From positions 4,402,001 to 4,466,000 of the forward strand of contig OZ257149.1 of NCBI GenBank assembly GCA_965279085.1: a stretch of 64,000 nt of DNA, read 5' to 3'. This document shows positions 32,757 through 41,187 of the stretch, one piece after another (position 1 is the stretch's first letter; each line of letters starts with the position of its first letter). Source of the DNA: UBA7672 sp965279085. GTDB taxonomy: Bacteria; Pseudomonadota; Alphaproteobacteria; Caulobacterales; Hyphomonadaceae. A model generated the notes under the pieces. That model saw only the letters and a list, made by a program, of their open reading frames with translations, was not told the origin of the DNA and ran no database searches. The translations under genes were made by a program, and so were the position numbers.

Positions 32757-33437
32757 CTAGAACCCCCGAAACTCCACCACCTCGCTCTGCGGCGCGCGAT
32801 CAGCATAGAGCCCGTTCGCGGGCTCCTCCGGATCCGGCACGCCCAGCGCGATCCCGGCATAGACCATGTGGTTGTCGTCCAGCCCAAAATACTCGGCCAG
32901 CTCCGGCCGTATCCGTGCCCAGCATTCCTGCATGCACGTGCCCCAGCCGCGCTCCTCCGCCAGCAGAGCGATGGTCTGCATGAACATCCCCATGTGCGCC
33001 CACTGCCCATGCCCCATGCGCCGGTCGATGATGAGGAACAGCCCCACCGGCGCGCCGAAGAAACGATAGTTGTTCACGAACCACCGGATGCGCCCCGCGC
33101 GATCTTCCTTCGGAATGCCGACCTTGGCGTACATCATCTCGCCAACGCGCTTGCGCCGCTCGTTGTAGACGGGGTCGATCACGGTCAGGTCCGGATAGAC
33201 CGGCCTGTCGCCGGGCACCGCGCCCATCGGGTCCGCCGCCAACACGCGCTGCGCGATCGCGATGATCTCGTCCTTCGGCTTGCCCGCAACCGCGATCACT
33301 TTCCACGGCTGCAGGTTGCCCCCGGATGGCGACCGCTGCGCCGTCTCCAGCAACTCCGCCACGGCCTCCCTGGGCAAGGGCTGGTCGAGAAACCCCCGCG
33401 TCGAGATCCGCTGTTTGATCGCCTGAGACACGTCCAT
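32757..33437 (-). CDS. Nitroreductase family protein
   Basis: 226 residues from ATG 33437 (MDVSQAIKQRISTRGFLDQPL). The FMN-binding Arg-Ser/Thr segment is KQRISTRGF, followed by RSPSGGNLQPWKVIAVAG, and the C-terminal GIALGVPDPEEPANG closes the fold. These NAD(P)H-dependent FMN enzymes reduce nitro compounds, quinones or related electrophiles. It is divergent from the arsR operon; a role in xenobiotic or metalloid stress is possible but unproven. Confidence 0.9.
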   Translation of the reverse strand: MDVSQAIKQRISTRGFLDQPLPREAVAELLETAQRSPSGGNLQPWKVIAVAGKPKDEIIAIAQRVLAADPMGAVPGDRPVYPDLTVIDPVYNERRKRVGEMMYAKVGIPKEDRAGRIRWFVNNYRFFGAPVGLFLIIDRRMGHGQWAHMGMFMQTIALLAEERGWGTCMQECWARIRPELAEYFGLDDNHMVYAGIALGVPDPEEPANGLYADRAPQSEVVEFRGF

Positions 33438-33531
33438 CGCTGTTCCTCCGCAGGTTGACCATAACGTCAACCTGCGTCGTGAAAAGCTCCCGCTAGGGAA
33501 GGGACGATAGGTCATGCTGCTCCGGTCACGA

Positions 33532-33558
33532 ACTATATTTCGAATAATTTCGAAATAG
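33532..33558. promoter_or_regulatory. Probable ArsR operator
   Basis: An inverted repeat CTATATTTCGAA-TAA-TTTCGAAATAG. The half-site core TTTCGA recurs at the arsR start itself (TATTTCG at 33591-33597). It sits just upstream of the -35 hexamer of the arsR promoter and between the divergent nitroreductase and arsR genes, as expected for autorepression by an ArsR-type regulator. Confidence 0.65.
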
Positions 33559-33561
33559 GTG

Positions 33562-33592
33562 TTGACCTGCCTCACGACCTGCCCGAGATATA
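33562..33592 (+). promoter_or_regulatory. Predicted arsR promoter, probably leaderless
   Basis: -35 TTGACC (33562-33567) with a 17-base spacer to GAGATA (33585-33590), or 19 bases to GATATA. Transcription would start about at the A of the arsR ATG (33598), leaving no room for a Shine-Dalgarno, and none is present. Confidence 0.55.
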
Positions 33593-33597
33593 TTTCG

Positions 33598-33945
33598 ATG
33601 AAACTCGAAAAAGCATCCGCGCAGCTTGAAGCGCTCGGGAACCCGGTGCGGCTCAGGATCTATCGCATGCTCGTTCGTGCGGGCGTTGATGGTCTTCCTG
33701 TCGGCGCGGTGCAGGACAAGCTGGGAATGGCCGCTTCCACTCTGTCGCATCACATCAAGCGACTGGCGGACACCGGCCTCCTTACGCAGGAGCGTCAGGC
33801 AACCAGCCTCATCTGCCGCGCCCACTATCCCGCGATGACGGCCCTGATCGGTTACCTCTCCGACGAATGCTGCGCCGATGGCCGGACGGAAACTCCCGCC
33901 GCTGCGTGCGCGCCTGCATCGTGCTCCACGAAGGCCACGGCATGA
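33598..33945 (+). CDS. arsR: ArsR/SmtB-family metalloregulatory repressor
   Basis: 115 residues from ATG 33598 (MKLEKASAQLEALGNPVRLRIYR). The winged HTH is VGAVQDKLGMAASTLSHHIKRLADTGLL. There is no N-terminal CxCxxC site; instead a C-terminal Cys 91-Cys 92 pair with Cys 104 and Cys 109 resembles the arsenite site of Acidithiobacillus-type ArsR. Arsenite binding would release the operator at 33532. The stop overlaps the arsH start by 4 nt (ATGA). Confidence 0.88.
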   Translation: MKLEKASAQLEALGNPVRLRIYRMLVRAGVDGLPVGAVQDKLGMAASTLSHHIKRLADTGLLTQERQATSLICRAHYPAMTALIGYLSDECCADGRTETPAAACAPASCSTKATA

Positions 33946-34652
33946 CACAGCCGGACCTTCCCGCCGCCGCGCTCGATCACCTCCGCCTGCCGGACGTGGC
34001 AAAACTCCGCGCGCCGTTGTCGACGCACAAGCCGCGCATCCTGATGCTCTACGGCTCGCTGCGCGAACGTTCCTTCAGCCGTTTCCTGACGCTTGAGGCG
34101 GCGCGTCTGCTCGAGCATTTCGGCGCTGAGGTGAAGATATTCGATCCCGCCGGCCTGCCGCTGCCGGATGATACCCCCGCCAGTCACCCGAAGGTTCAGG
34201 AACTCCGTGCGCTCAGCGCGTGGTCGGAAGGGCAGGTGTGGACGAGCCCGGAGCGCCACGGCGCGATGACGGGCGTCATGAAATCGCAGATCGACTGGAT
34301 TCCGTTGTCGGTGGGCTCCGTCCGGCCGACACAGGGCAAGACGCTCGCCGTCATGCAGGTCTCCGGTGGCTCGCAGTCATTCAATGCTATCAGCCAGATG
34401 CGTATCCTCGGCCGCTGGATGCGGATGGTCACCATTCCGAACCAGTCCTCCGTCGCCAAGGCCTGGCAGGAATTCGACGAGCATGGCCGCATGAAGCCCT
34501 CGTCCTATTACGATCGCGTCGTCGACGTGATGGAAGAACTCATGAAATTCACGCTGCTGACGCGTGATGTCTCCGCATACCTGACAGACCGCTACAGCGA
34601 ACGACGCGAAAACGCCGCGAGAAGCGAACGCGTTCCGCTGGCTGCGATCTGA
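33942..34652 (+). CDS. arsH: ArsH-type NADPH-dependent FMN reductase
   Basis: 236 residues from ATG 33942, coupled to arsR. The flavodoxin-like FMN motif is LMLYGSLRERSFSRFL; other ArsH hallmarks are VWTSPERHGAMTGVMKSQIDWIPLS, GKTLAVMQVSGGSQSFNA and MKPSSYYDRVVDVMEEL. ArsH oxidises trivalent organoarsenicals or generates flavin-based redox protection in arsenic resistance. Its position behind an ArsR of the Cys-pair type supports an arsenic operon. Confidence 0.93.
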   Translation: MTQPDLPAAALDHLRLPDVAKLRAPLSTHKPRILMLYGSLRERSFSRFLTLEAARLLEHFGAEVKIFDPAGLPLPDDTPASHPKVQELRALSAWSEGQVWTSPERHGAMTGVMKSQIDWIPLSVGSVRPTQGKTLAVMQVSGGSQSFNAISQMRILGRWMRMVTIPNQSSVAKAWQEFDEHGRMKPSSYYDRVVDVMEELMKFTLLTRDVSAYLTDRYSERRENAARSERVPLAAI

Positions 34653-34681
34653 AGAATGGCTGGGCGCGCGGGGGACGAAGA

Positions 34682-35905
34682 ATGACCGCCGAAGAAGCGG
34701 CGCCTCCGCGCGTCACGCCTGCCCGTTCCCTGTTCACCGCCGCGCTCGGCGTTGGCCAGATCTGCTCGTGGGGCTCGATCTACTACGCCTTCCCGCTGAT
34801 AGCCGAACAGATCGAGGGCGATCTCGGCTGGTCGCGCACATCCATCTACGGCGCCGCGACAGCCGGCCTGCTGCTCGCCGCCGTGGCCTCGTACCCGATC
34901 GGTCGCGCCATCGACCGCGGCCATGGCCGCCTCATCATGACCGGCGGCTCGATTCTCGCGGGGCTCCTCTTCCTCGCCTGGTCGCAGGTCAACGATCTTG
35001 TCGGCCTCTACGCGATTGTCGCCATGCTCGGTGCGCTGCAGGCGGCGACGCTCTACGAAGCCGCCTTCGCGGTCTCCGCCCGCCGCTTCGGCGCAGGTGA
35101 CGCGCGCGGGGCAATCATCGCGCTCACGCTTTGGGGCGGCTTCGCATCCACGGTGTTCATCCCGTTGATCCAGCTGATGATCGATCTCGGCGGCTGGCGC
35201 ACCGCGCTTGCCGGTCTTGGCTTCATCAATCTCTTCGTCTGCGCCGGCCTCTATGGCTGGGCGATCAGGCCGAAGGCGGATCGCGTGCAGGCGATCGCCA
35301 TCCCGCCGGGGCAGGTCGCGCCCGCGCACGTCCGCAAGGCGATGGCCTCGCCGGTATTCTGGGCGCTCGCCCTGGCGTTCACCGCGCACGCCGCCGCGTT
35401 CACCGCCTTCACCTTCCACCTCTACCCGATGCTGCTCGAGTTCGGCTTCTCCACCTTGGCCGTCGTGGCCGCCATGGCGCTGATCGGGCCCGCACAGGTT
35501 GCCGGCCGCATCGCCGTCACCGTCTTCGCCGGCAAGGCGTCGATGCGGCGCATCGGCTCGTGGGTCGTCCTCGGCTTTCCTGTCGGCTTCGCCGCGCTGG
35601 CTTTCCTGCCGCCCAGCTTCGCCCTCATCATCGTGGTCACGCTGATCTACGGCGCCGCCAACGGCATCCTCACCATCGTGCGCGGCGCGGCCGTGCCAGA
35701 AATGCTCACCCGCGAAAGCTACGGCGCCGTGATGGGCGCGATGAACACACCCGCCACCCTCTTGCGGGCGCTAGCTCCCCTCGGCGCCGCCGCGCTCTGG
35801 TCCGCCACCGGCTCCTACGACGCCGTCATCCTCGCCATCCTCGCCGGCACAATCGTCCTCGCCGCCGGCTTCTGGTCCGCCGCCGTGCTGTCGAACCGCC
35901 GCTGA
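34682..35905 (+). CDS. MFS transporter, probably arsenical efflux
   Basis: 407 residues with about 12 membrane helices. MFS loop motifs include YPIGRAIDRGHGRLIMTGG between helices 2 and 3. It starts 29 bases after arsH, so it is likely the third gene of the operon. arsR-arsH-MFS sets can carry ArsK-like arsenite exporters. I cannot confirm the substrate from the sequence; another anion or organic exporter is possible. Confidence 0.75.
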   Translation: MTAEEAAPPRVTPARSLFTAALGVGQICSWGSIYYAFPLIAEQIEGDLGWSRTSIYGAATAGLLLAAVASYPIGRAIDRGHGRLIMTGGSILAGLLFLAWSQVNDLVGLYAIVAMLGALQAATLYEAAFAVSARRFGAGDARGAIIALTLWGGFASTVFIPLIQLMIDLGGWRTALAGLGFINLFVCAGLYGWAIRPKADRVQAIAIPPGQVAPAHVRKAMASPVFWALALAFTAHAAAFTAFTFHLYPMLLEFGFSTLAVVAAMALIGPAQVAGRIAVTVFAGKASMRRIGSWVVLGFPVGFAALAFLPPSFALIIVVTLIYGAANGILTIVRGAAVPEMLTRESYGAVMGAMNTPATLLRALAPLGAAALWSATGSYDAVILAILAGTIVLAAGFWSAAVLSNRR

Positions 35906-36024
35906 GCCGGACCGCTCCCCCAAATCCGGCGAGAACATGGCGGCCACCCTTAAACATTCTTCGTTTGACCGTTCCGGCGGATCGCCGTGAGCCTGCGGCT
36001 CAGTCAGTTCCGGAGGGTCGCGAG

Positions 36025-36183
36025 ATGTCACAACCCATGATTGCAGCGCTGATCGGCGTCGGCGTCGTCAGCATCGTGCTGCTCTGCGTGCTCAGTCTCA
36101 TGCGGCCCAAGCGCATCACGCTCGCCGATTATCCCGAACTCCCGGCCCCGCCGAAGGAAGACGGCCCGACAATGAACGCTTGA
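36025..36183 (+). CDS. 52-residue single-span membrane protein
   Basis: A short frame with a strong Shine-Dalgarno GGAGGG (36012-36017), seven bases from the ATG. The protein starts MSQPMIAALIGVGVVSIVLLC, one membrane helix (about 5-25), followed by a basic-to-acidic tail LMRPKRITLADYPELPAPPKED. Good ribosome binding and a clean amphipathic design argue that it is real. Function unknown. Confidence 0.6.
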   Translation: MSQPMIAALIGVGVVSIVLLCVLSLMRPKRITLADYPELPAPPKEDGPTMNA

Positions 36184-36185
36184 AG

Positions 36186-36262
36186 ATTTTCCTCCCTCGC
36201 TGCAGGCGGGGGAGGTGGATCGCGCGCATCGCGAGACGGTGGGGGGAGCCGCGTAGCGGCCG
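36186..36262. repeat. Intergenic repeat (family A, copy 2)
   Basis: Shares GGCGGGGGAGGTGGATCGC (36205-36223), followed by CGCATCGCGAGACGG and a G-run, with the block at 28795. It carries an imperfect hairpin CGCGCATCGCG and a further GCCGCGTAGCGGC hairpin. Confidence 0.7.
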
Positions 36263-36325
36263 GAGTTCCCGGAACCCATCCCATCCCTGACGGGTTCAAT
36301 CTCCGCCCTGTTCCCGGAGGCGGTT

Positions 36326-36556
36326 ATGAGGACATTTGCAGCGACACTTGTGGCGGTGTGGGGGATCTGCGCGCTGACAGCGTGCGAGTCGGCGGGCGGG
36401 CAGCAATATGATGGCGTTTCGCGCTTCGCAGGCGCAGCGACGCCCTATTACGGACCGGGAAGCCCGCCGCGCGAGCCTTCCCCGACGCCTTCGCCCGAAC
36501 AGCCAAACCCGGGCGTTCCGGGTCCTGTCCCGGGCTCGGAGAGCGGAAACATCTGA
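36326..36556 (+). CDS. Small proline-rich lipoprotein
   Basis: 76 residues with GGAGG at 36315. The signal MRTFAATLVAVWGICALTAC ends in lipobox LTAC (Cys 20). The mature part is short, and its last 30 residues are Pro/Gly/Ser-rich (SPPREPSPTPSPEQPNPG). No domain recognised; probably a small disordered envelope lipoprotein. Confidence 0.65.
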   Translation: MRTFAATLVAVWGICALTACESAGGQQYDGVSRFAGAATPYYGPGSPPREPSPTPSPEQPNPGVPGPVPGSESGNI

Positions 36557-36653
36557 ACCTGGATCAGTCGCCTGAGTCAGTGGGGGGCAGGAGATTCTGC
36601 AGTAGACAACAAACCGTTGCAGAGCGTTCAGGTTCGCCTGCGAAACTGTTCAT

Positions 36654-37706
36654 ATGAAAATGCGTCTCGCTCTGCTGGCTGTACCTGCCGCTTTGATCGG
36701 CCTGTCGGCCTGTTCGACCTATGGATACGGCTATGGCGGCTACGGCGGTTATAGCGACTACGGCTACGACGACGGATACGGCTACAGCGACTACGGGCCG
36801 AGCTATGGGTATGGCGGCAACGACATCTGGTACGACGCGTACTACGACAACCACTATGGCAACGTGTACGGCGGCTACTGGGGGTCGGATAACTACTTCT
36901 GGTACCAGACCATAGTCGGTGGGCCGTACTATCGCGACCACGACCACCATTTCCGCCGCGACCATTACAACGGCTACAGCCAGCGCCGCTACCGCGACAA
37001 CCGCGACAACCGCAACGACCACGACCGTGGCGGCGGGCGGGGCAATGATCGCGACTGGGACCGTGACCGGGACCGCGACAATGATCGCGACCGGAACACC
37101 TACCCCAACCTCTTCTCCGGCCAGAACAACGACCGGGACCGCGACCGCAATCGCTCCAACACAAGCCCCGCGCCGCGCAACAACACCGGCAACAACAACA
37201 TCGACCGCTCGCCCCGCAACGCGAACAACAACACCTGGTCCCCGCCCAATAATTTCAACGGCCAACGCCAGCCGCCGTCGCGCGTGAATCCGTCGCCGCC
37301 GCCGCTGCTGGGTGGCGGTCAGCAGGATCGCGACGGCGATCGTGGAAACAATCGCGGCGGTGACCGCGGCCGGGACAACGGACAGCGTGGCGGCCAGAAC
37401 CAGGCCGCGCTGCCTCCGCCGCAGGCAGCGCCGCCGAACCAGTCGCCGCCCTCGCTGTGGAACAAGCCGTCCGCTCCGCGCGATCGCGGGAATGACGGCG
37501 ATCGTGGAGGACGCGACAACAATCGCGGCCAACAGCAGCAGAACGCCGCTACCCCGCCAGCACCGGCGCCAGCGGCGGCGGCTCGCACGGATCGTGACGA
37601 CAACCGGAATCAGGGCGGAAACCGCTACAATGCGCCCAAGCCGAAAGACGATGACGGCAAGGACGATCGCGGGCGCGGCAACGGACGCGGCGGCCGGCCG
37701 GGCTAG
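36654..37706 (+). CDS. Low-complexity lipoprotein rich in Tyr/Gly, then Asp/Arg/Asn
   Basis: 350 residues. The signal ends in lipobox LSAC (Cys 20). The mature N-terminus (about 22-90) is a Tyr/Gly/Asp-rich block (YGYGYGGYGGYSDYGYDDGYG). About 90-190 holds Asp-Arg dipeptide runs (DRDWDRDRDRDNDRDR), then Asn/Pro/Gln-rich tracts to the C-terminus. The whole mature protein looks disordered and close to charge-balanced. No domain recognised; a structural, adhesive or condensate-like envelope role is speculation. A second in-frame ATG lies at 36660. No clear Shine-Dalgarno. It converges with erpA, whose stop lies 3 bases away. Confidence 0.7.
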   Translation: MKMRLALLAVPAALIGLSACSTYGYGYGGYGGYSDYGYDDGYGYSDYGPSYGYGGNDIWYDAYYDNHYGNVYGGYWGSDNYFWYQTIVGGPYYRDHDHHFRRDHYNGYSQRRYRDNRDNRNDHDRGGGRGNDRDWDRDRDRDNDRDRNTYPNLFSGQNNDRDRDRNRSNTSPAPRNNTGNNNIDRSPRNANNNTWSPPNNFNGQRQPPSRVNPSPPPLLGGGQQDRDGDRGNNRGGDRGRDNGQRGGQNQAALPPPQAAPPNQSPPSLWNKPSAPRDRGNDGDRGGRDNNRGQQQQNAATPPAPAPAAAARTDRDDNRNQGGNRYNAPKPKDDDGKDDRGRGNGRGGRPG

Positions 37707-37709
37707 GAC

Positions 37710-38057
37710 CTAAACGGAGAAGCTGGTTCCGCAGCCGCAGGCGGACGTCGCGTTCGGGTTGTGAATGCGGAACGACGCGCCAATGATCTCTTCCACGAAG
37801 TCGATTTCCGAGCCGGCCAGGAATGGCCGGCTCGCTTCGTCTATGGCGACCTTCGCGCCATCACGCTCGAGGACAATATCGTCAGCATTCGCCTTGTCCG
37901 CGAACCCGAAGCGGTAGGAAAAGCCCGAACACCCGCCGCCGATCACCTCGACGCGCAGCATCGTGCCAGCAGGCTGGCCAACCGTGATCTTGTTGATCCG
38001 GCGGGCAGCCGAGGCGCTGAGGCCGATTTCCGGGGTCTGGGTGGCCATATCCGTCAT
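37710..38057 (-). CDS. erpA: A-type iron-sulfur cluster carrier (ErpA/IscA family)
   Basis: 115 residues from ATG 38057; a start at 38048 is also possible. The three cluster-binding cysteines are present: one in VIGGGCSGFSY and two in SACGCGTSF at the C-terminus. It receives Fe-S clusters and passes them to target enzymes. ErpA versus IscA cannot be settled from the sequence alone; the gene neighbourhood (near xthA and dgt) is that of the alphaproteobacterial erpA. Confidence 0.88.
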   Translation of the reverse strand: MTDMATQTPEIGLSASAARRINKITVGQPAGTMLRVEVIGGGCSGFSYRFGFADKANADDIVLERDGAKVAIDEASRPFLAGSEIDFVEEIIGASFRIHNPNATSACGCGTSFSV

Positions 38058-38197
38058 GGGTGTCAGATATGAAGCTTTGGGCCCCAAGGGAAGACCGGCC
38101 CTGAAGGCCAGTTCGCTGGTCAGGCGCATTGCGCCGGGTCGGCACCCCTCGTTAAGCTGGCGCAGCTTGCAGGGGTGCGGCGACCGCGGGGGCGGCA

Positions 38198-41173
38198 ATG
38201 GAAACTGATGGCAAGGCGGGTGGTGGCGCCCAGCGCTATGCGGCTTTCATCAGCTACAGCCATTCCGACGATGAAGTCGCGGACTGGTTGCACAAGCGGC
38301 TTGAAAACTACCGTATCCCGAAAGGCGTGACGGCAGGCAGAAGCGGTCGCATCGGCAAGGTGTTCCGCGACCGGGCCGAACTCGCCTCCTCACATGATCT
38401 GGGCGGCGAAATCCGTGAGGCGCTGGACCAGTCGGACGCGCTGATCCTTCTCTGTTCGCCGCGCGCCGCGCGGAGCCCATACGTCGAAGAGGAGCTCCGA
38501 CGTTTCAAGGAGACGGGCAAGGGCGAGCGCATCTTCGCCGTCATTGTCGACGGCGAACCACACGCGGCAGGCAAGCCGGGCCGTAGCGCGGACGAGGAAT
38601 GCTTCCCGCGTGGCCTTCTGTTCCAGGTCGGACCAGACGGCGCCTTCACGACGCAGCCCGAACCGAAAGAACCTATCGCGGCTGACGCGCGGCCCGGCAA
38701 GGATGGCCGCGAGAATGGTGCGCTGAAAATCATCGCGGGCCTGCTCGATGTGGGGCTAGATGATCTTGTCCAGCGGGAGAAGCGCGCGGAACGCCAGCGG
38801 CGGCGGCGTGCGAATGCGATTGCGGCAGCGATGTCAGTGCTTGCGTTGGGCGCTGTCGCGGGCGGCGCGTTCGCGTGGTGGCTGCAGGGAGTGGCCGCGA
38901 CCGAGCGAGACCGGGCGGAGCACCAGACAGCGGATGCGCTGGCGCGCCTTTCCAATAACATCGCGCGCGAATCGCGAGCGCTACTCGACCAGGGCAGTGA
39001 CACGCATTCCCTGCTGATGGCCCTTTACGCAGATCCAGCAGCTCGCTCGGCGGCAATCCCTGAAGGGCTGGCGCCGGGCGAGGGATATCCGCAGGCGCGA
39101 GCACGGCTCGTCGCCGCACACCAGCACAATCGTCTGGTGCGTATTCTTGGCGATGGCGGGTCGCTGAGTTCAGCCGCCTTCTCAGCCGATGGACGTTTTA
39201 TCCTGACCGCCAACCTGCAGGGGAAAGCGCGCATCTGGGACGCGAAGACCGGCGTCATGGTGCGCACGCTGCCGGAACCCAAATTCGCGCTCTTTTCCGC
39301 AGCCTTTTCCCCGGCGACAATCGACAACCAGCAACTCGTGGTGACTGGGTCCGGCGAACATTCGCCGAGCATCTGGAATGCTGAGACGGGTGCGCTGGTG
39401 CGGACACTGGAAGGACATTCAAAGCCTGTCCGGTCCGCCAACTTTTCCATGGACGGCGGGTTTGTCGTAACGGGCTCCAACGACCACACCGCGCGGATCT
39501 GGGAGGTGGCGACGGGCAAGTCTCTACATACGCTGACCGGGCATCAGGGCTGGGTCTACTCCGCCAGATTCTCCAGCGATGGCAGGTTTGTGGTGACAGC
39601 TTCCGGAGACGGAACAGCGCGGATCTGGAATGCGCAGACCGGCGCTCAGTTACGTTTGCTCCAAGGGCAGGAGGGTCAGCTCATGTCCGCCGCATTCTCG
39701 GCGGACGGACGTTTCGTTGCGACCGGTTCTGACAACGGGACCGTTCGTATCTGGGATGCCGCAATCGCGATGCTGCTGCGTACGCTTGAAGGGCATCGTC
39801 TCGGTGTCTCGTCTGTGGCGTTCTCGAAAGACGGGCGACTGGTGCTTACGGCCTCCGCGGACGGCACCGCACGCATCTGGGATGCGGCGACGGGCGAGCC
39901 GTTGCACACGCTGGCTGGTCACACGATCAATGTGGAATCCGCAGCATTCTCTCCCGATGATCGATACGTGGTGACAAGCTCGTACGATGGCACGGCGCGC
40001 ATCTGGCAAGTGGCAAGCACACCGCTCGGTACGCTGAATGGCGGAGAAGCGGACGGACTGTCTGCCGCGCTTTCGGAGGATGGCCGCCTCGTCGCGACAG
40101 GCTCGTTCTACGGAGCGCTGCGCCTCTGGGATGCGGAAACACGCGCAACGCTGCGGATACTGGAAGGTCACACGAAGGGCGTGAACAATATCGCGTTTTC
40201 CACTGTGTCAGCCGACGGCGCCCGGTTGGTCGCCACCGCCTCACAGGACAACACCGCACGCATATGGAATGCTGCAACGGGCGCACTCCTTCAAACGCTG
40301 GAGCATGCAGACTGGGTCTATGATGCAAACTTCTCGGCAGACGGGCTGTTGGTGGTTACCGCGGGGCGCGACCGCATGGCGCGGATATGGGACGTGAAAA
40401 CGGGCCAAGCCGTGCGTGTGCTCGAGGGGCACCCTGACTGGGTCTATTCGGCTGTTTTCTCTCCAGACGGGCGCCAAGTCGCGACGGGATCGCAGGAAGG
40501 CAGGGCGCGCATCTGGGATGCGAGCACGGGGGCGACGCTCCACATCCTCGAAGGCCACGCACGTGCGGTCACGTCCGTTGCCTTCTCCCCGGACGGGCGG
40601 TTTGTAGCTACCGGTTCCGGTGACAGCACCGCTCGGATCTGGGACGCGACGACCGGCGTGCCGGTGCGCACGCTTGAGGGACATTCCAACTCAATCAAGG
40701 CGGTTGCGTTTTCCAGGGACGGGCGGTTTCTCGCGACTGGCTCCGACGACCGTACGGCGCGGATCTGGGACGTGACGACGGGCGCCACCCTGCGCACGAT
40801 TGAGGGGCACGTCGGCCCGGTGTTCTCTGTCGTGTTTTCGGACAACAATCGTCTGGTGATGACCGGCTCCCCAGATGGTACGGCGCGGCTCTGGGACATG
40901 CCGGACATGTTGCTGGCCAGCGCTCCGAGACAAGTGGAGCTTGCCTGCACGGTGCTGCACGACGCCAACGCACCGCTGGCGTTCAAGGTCTCCGGTCTCG
41001 CAACCTATGGCGCGCTGGAGGGGCAGGAACTCGATCCGGATCATCCGGAGTTGTTGGTCTCTCCGTGTCGCGGAGTGTTGCCGCAGAGCGCTTTCGATTC
41101 GGCAACCGCAGTGGACGCGTGGATGCGCGTTTTTCACGATGCGCCGAAGCCGGTCGTTACGTCGCAGCCCTGA
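38198..41173 (+). CDS. TIR-domain membrane protein with 14 WD40 repeats
   Basis: 991 residues. TIR domain about 12-190 (RYAAFISYSHSDDEVADWLHKRL), with catalytic-type Glu 99 in SPYVEEEL. An Arg-rich stretch QRRRRANA is followed by one membrane helix (about 206-230), so the rest is predicted periplasmic. A helical linker ALARLSNNIARESRALLDQGSDTHSLLMALY precedes 14 WD40 repeats, each ending in a TARIWDA-type strand (about 295-920). That is enough for two seven-bladed propellers. A tail with two Cys ends the protein. The TIR is of a different subfamily from the other two TIR genes in the window. The role is unknown; a ligand-sensing receptor with an NADase or signalling TIR is the inference. It sits between erpA and a convergent hydrolase. 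Confidence 0.88.
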   Translation: METDGKAGGGAQRYAAFISYSHSDDEVADWLHKRLENYRIPKGVTAGRSGRIGKVFRDRAELASSHDLGGEIREALDQSDALILLCSPRAARSPYVEEELRRFKETGKGERIFAVIVDGEPHAAGKPGRSADEECFPRGLLFQVGPDGAFTTQPEPKEPIAADARPGKDGRENGALKIIAGLLDVGLDDLVQREKRAERQRRRRANAIAAAMSVLALGAVAGGAFAWWLQGVAATERDRAEHQTADALARLSNNIARESRALLDQGSDTHSLLMALYADPAARSAAIPEGLAPGEGYPQARARLVAAHQHNRLVRILGDGGSLSSAAFSADGRFILTANLQGKARIWDAKTGVMVRTLPEPKFALFSAAFSPATIDNQQLVVTGSGEHSPSIWNAETGALVRTLEGHSKPVRSANFSMDGGFVVTGSNDHTARIWEVATGKSLHTLTGHQGWVYSARFSSDGRFVVTASGDGTARIWNAQTGAQLRLLQGQEGQLMSAAFSADGRFVATGSDNGTVRIWDAAIAMLLRTLEGHRLGVSSVAFSKDGRLVLTASADGTARIWDAATGEPLHTLAGHTINVESAAFSPDDRYVVTSSYDGTARIWQVASTPLGTLNGGEADGLSAALSEDGRLVATGSFYGALRLWDAETRATLRILEGHTKGVNNIAFSTVSADGARLVATASQDNTARIWNAATGALLQTLEHADWVYDANFSADGLLVVTAGRDRMARIWDVKTGQAVRVLEGHPDWVYSAVFSPDGRQVATGSQEGRARIWDASTGATLHILEGHARAVTSVAFSPDGRFVATGSGDSTARIWDATTGVPVRTLEGHSNSIKAVAFSRDGRFLATGSDDRTARIWDVTTGATLRTIEGHVGPVFSVVFSDNNRLVMTGSPDGTARLWDMPDMLLASAPRQVELACTVLHDANAPLAFKVSGLATYGALEGQELDPDHPELLVSPCRGVLPQSAFDSATAVDAWMRVFHDAPKPVVTSQP

Positions 41174-41187
41174 AGCCTCGCCCGCTG

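Noticed and set aside
37700..38200. Replication origin at the GC-skew switch
   Set aside because: No DnaA-box cluster, AT-rich unwinding region or origin marker genes are seen; a rearrangement point fits better.
38198..41173. Periodic DNA repeats considered as a CRISPR or tandem-repeat array
   Set aside because: The period is about 120-130 bases, imperfect and in frame; it encodes WD40 repeats.
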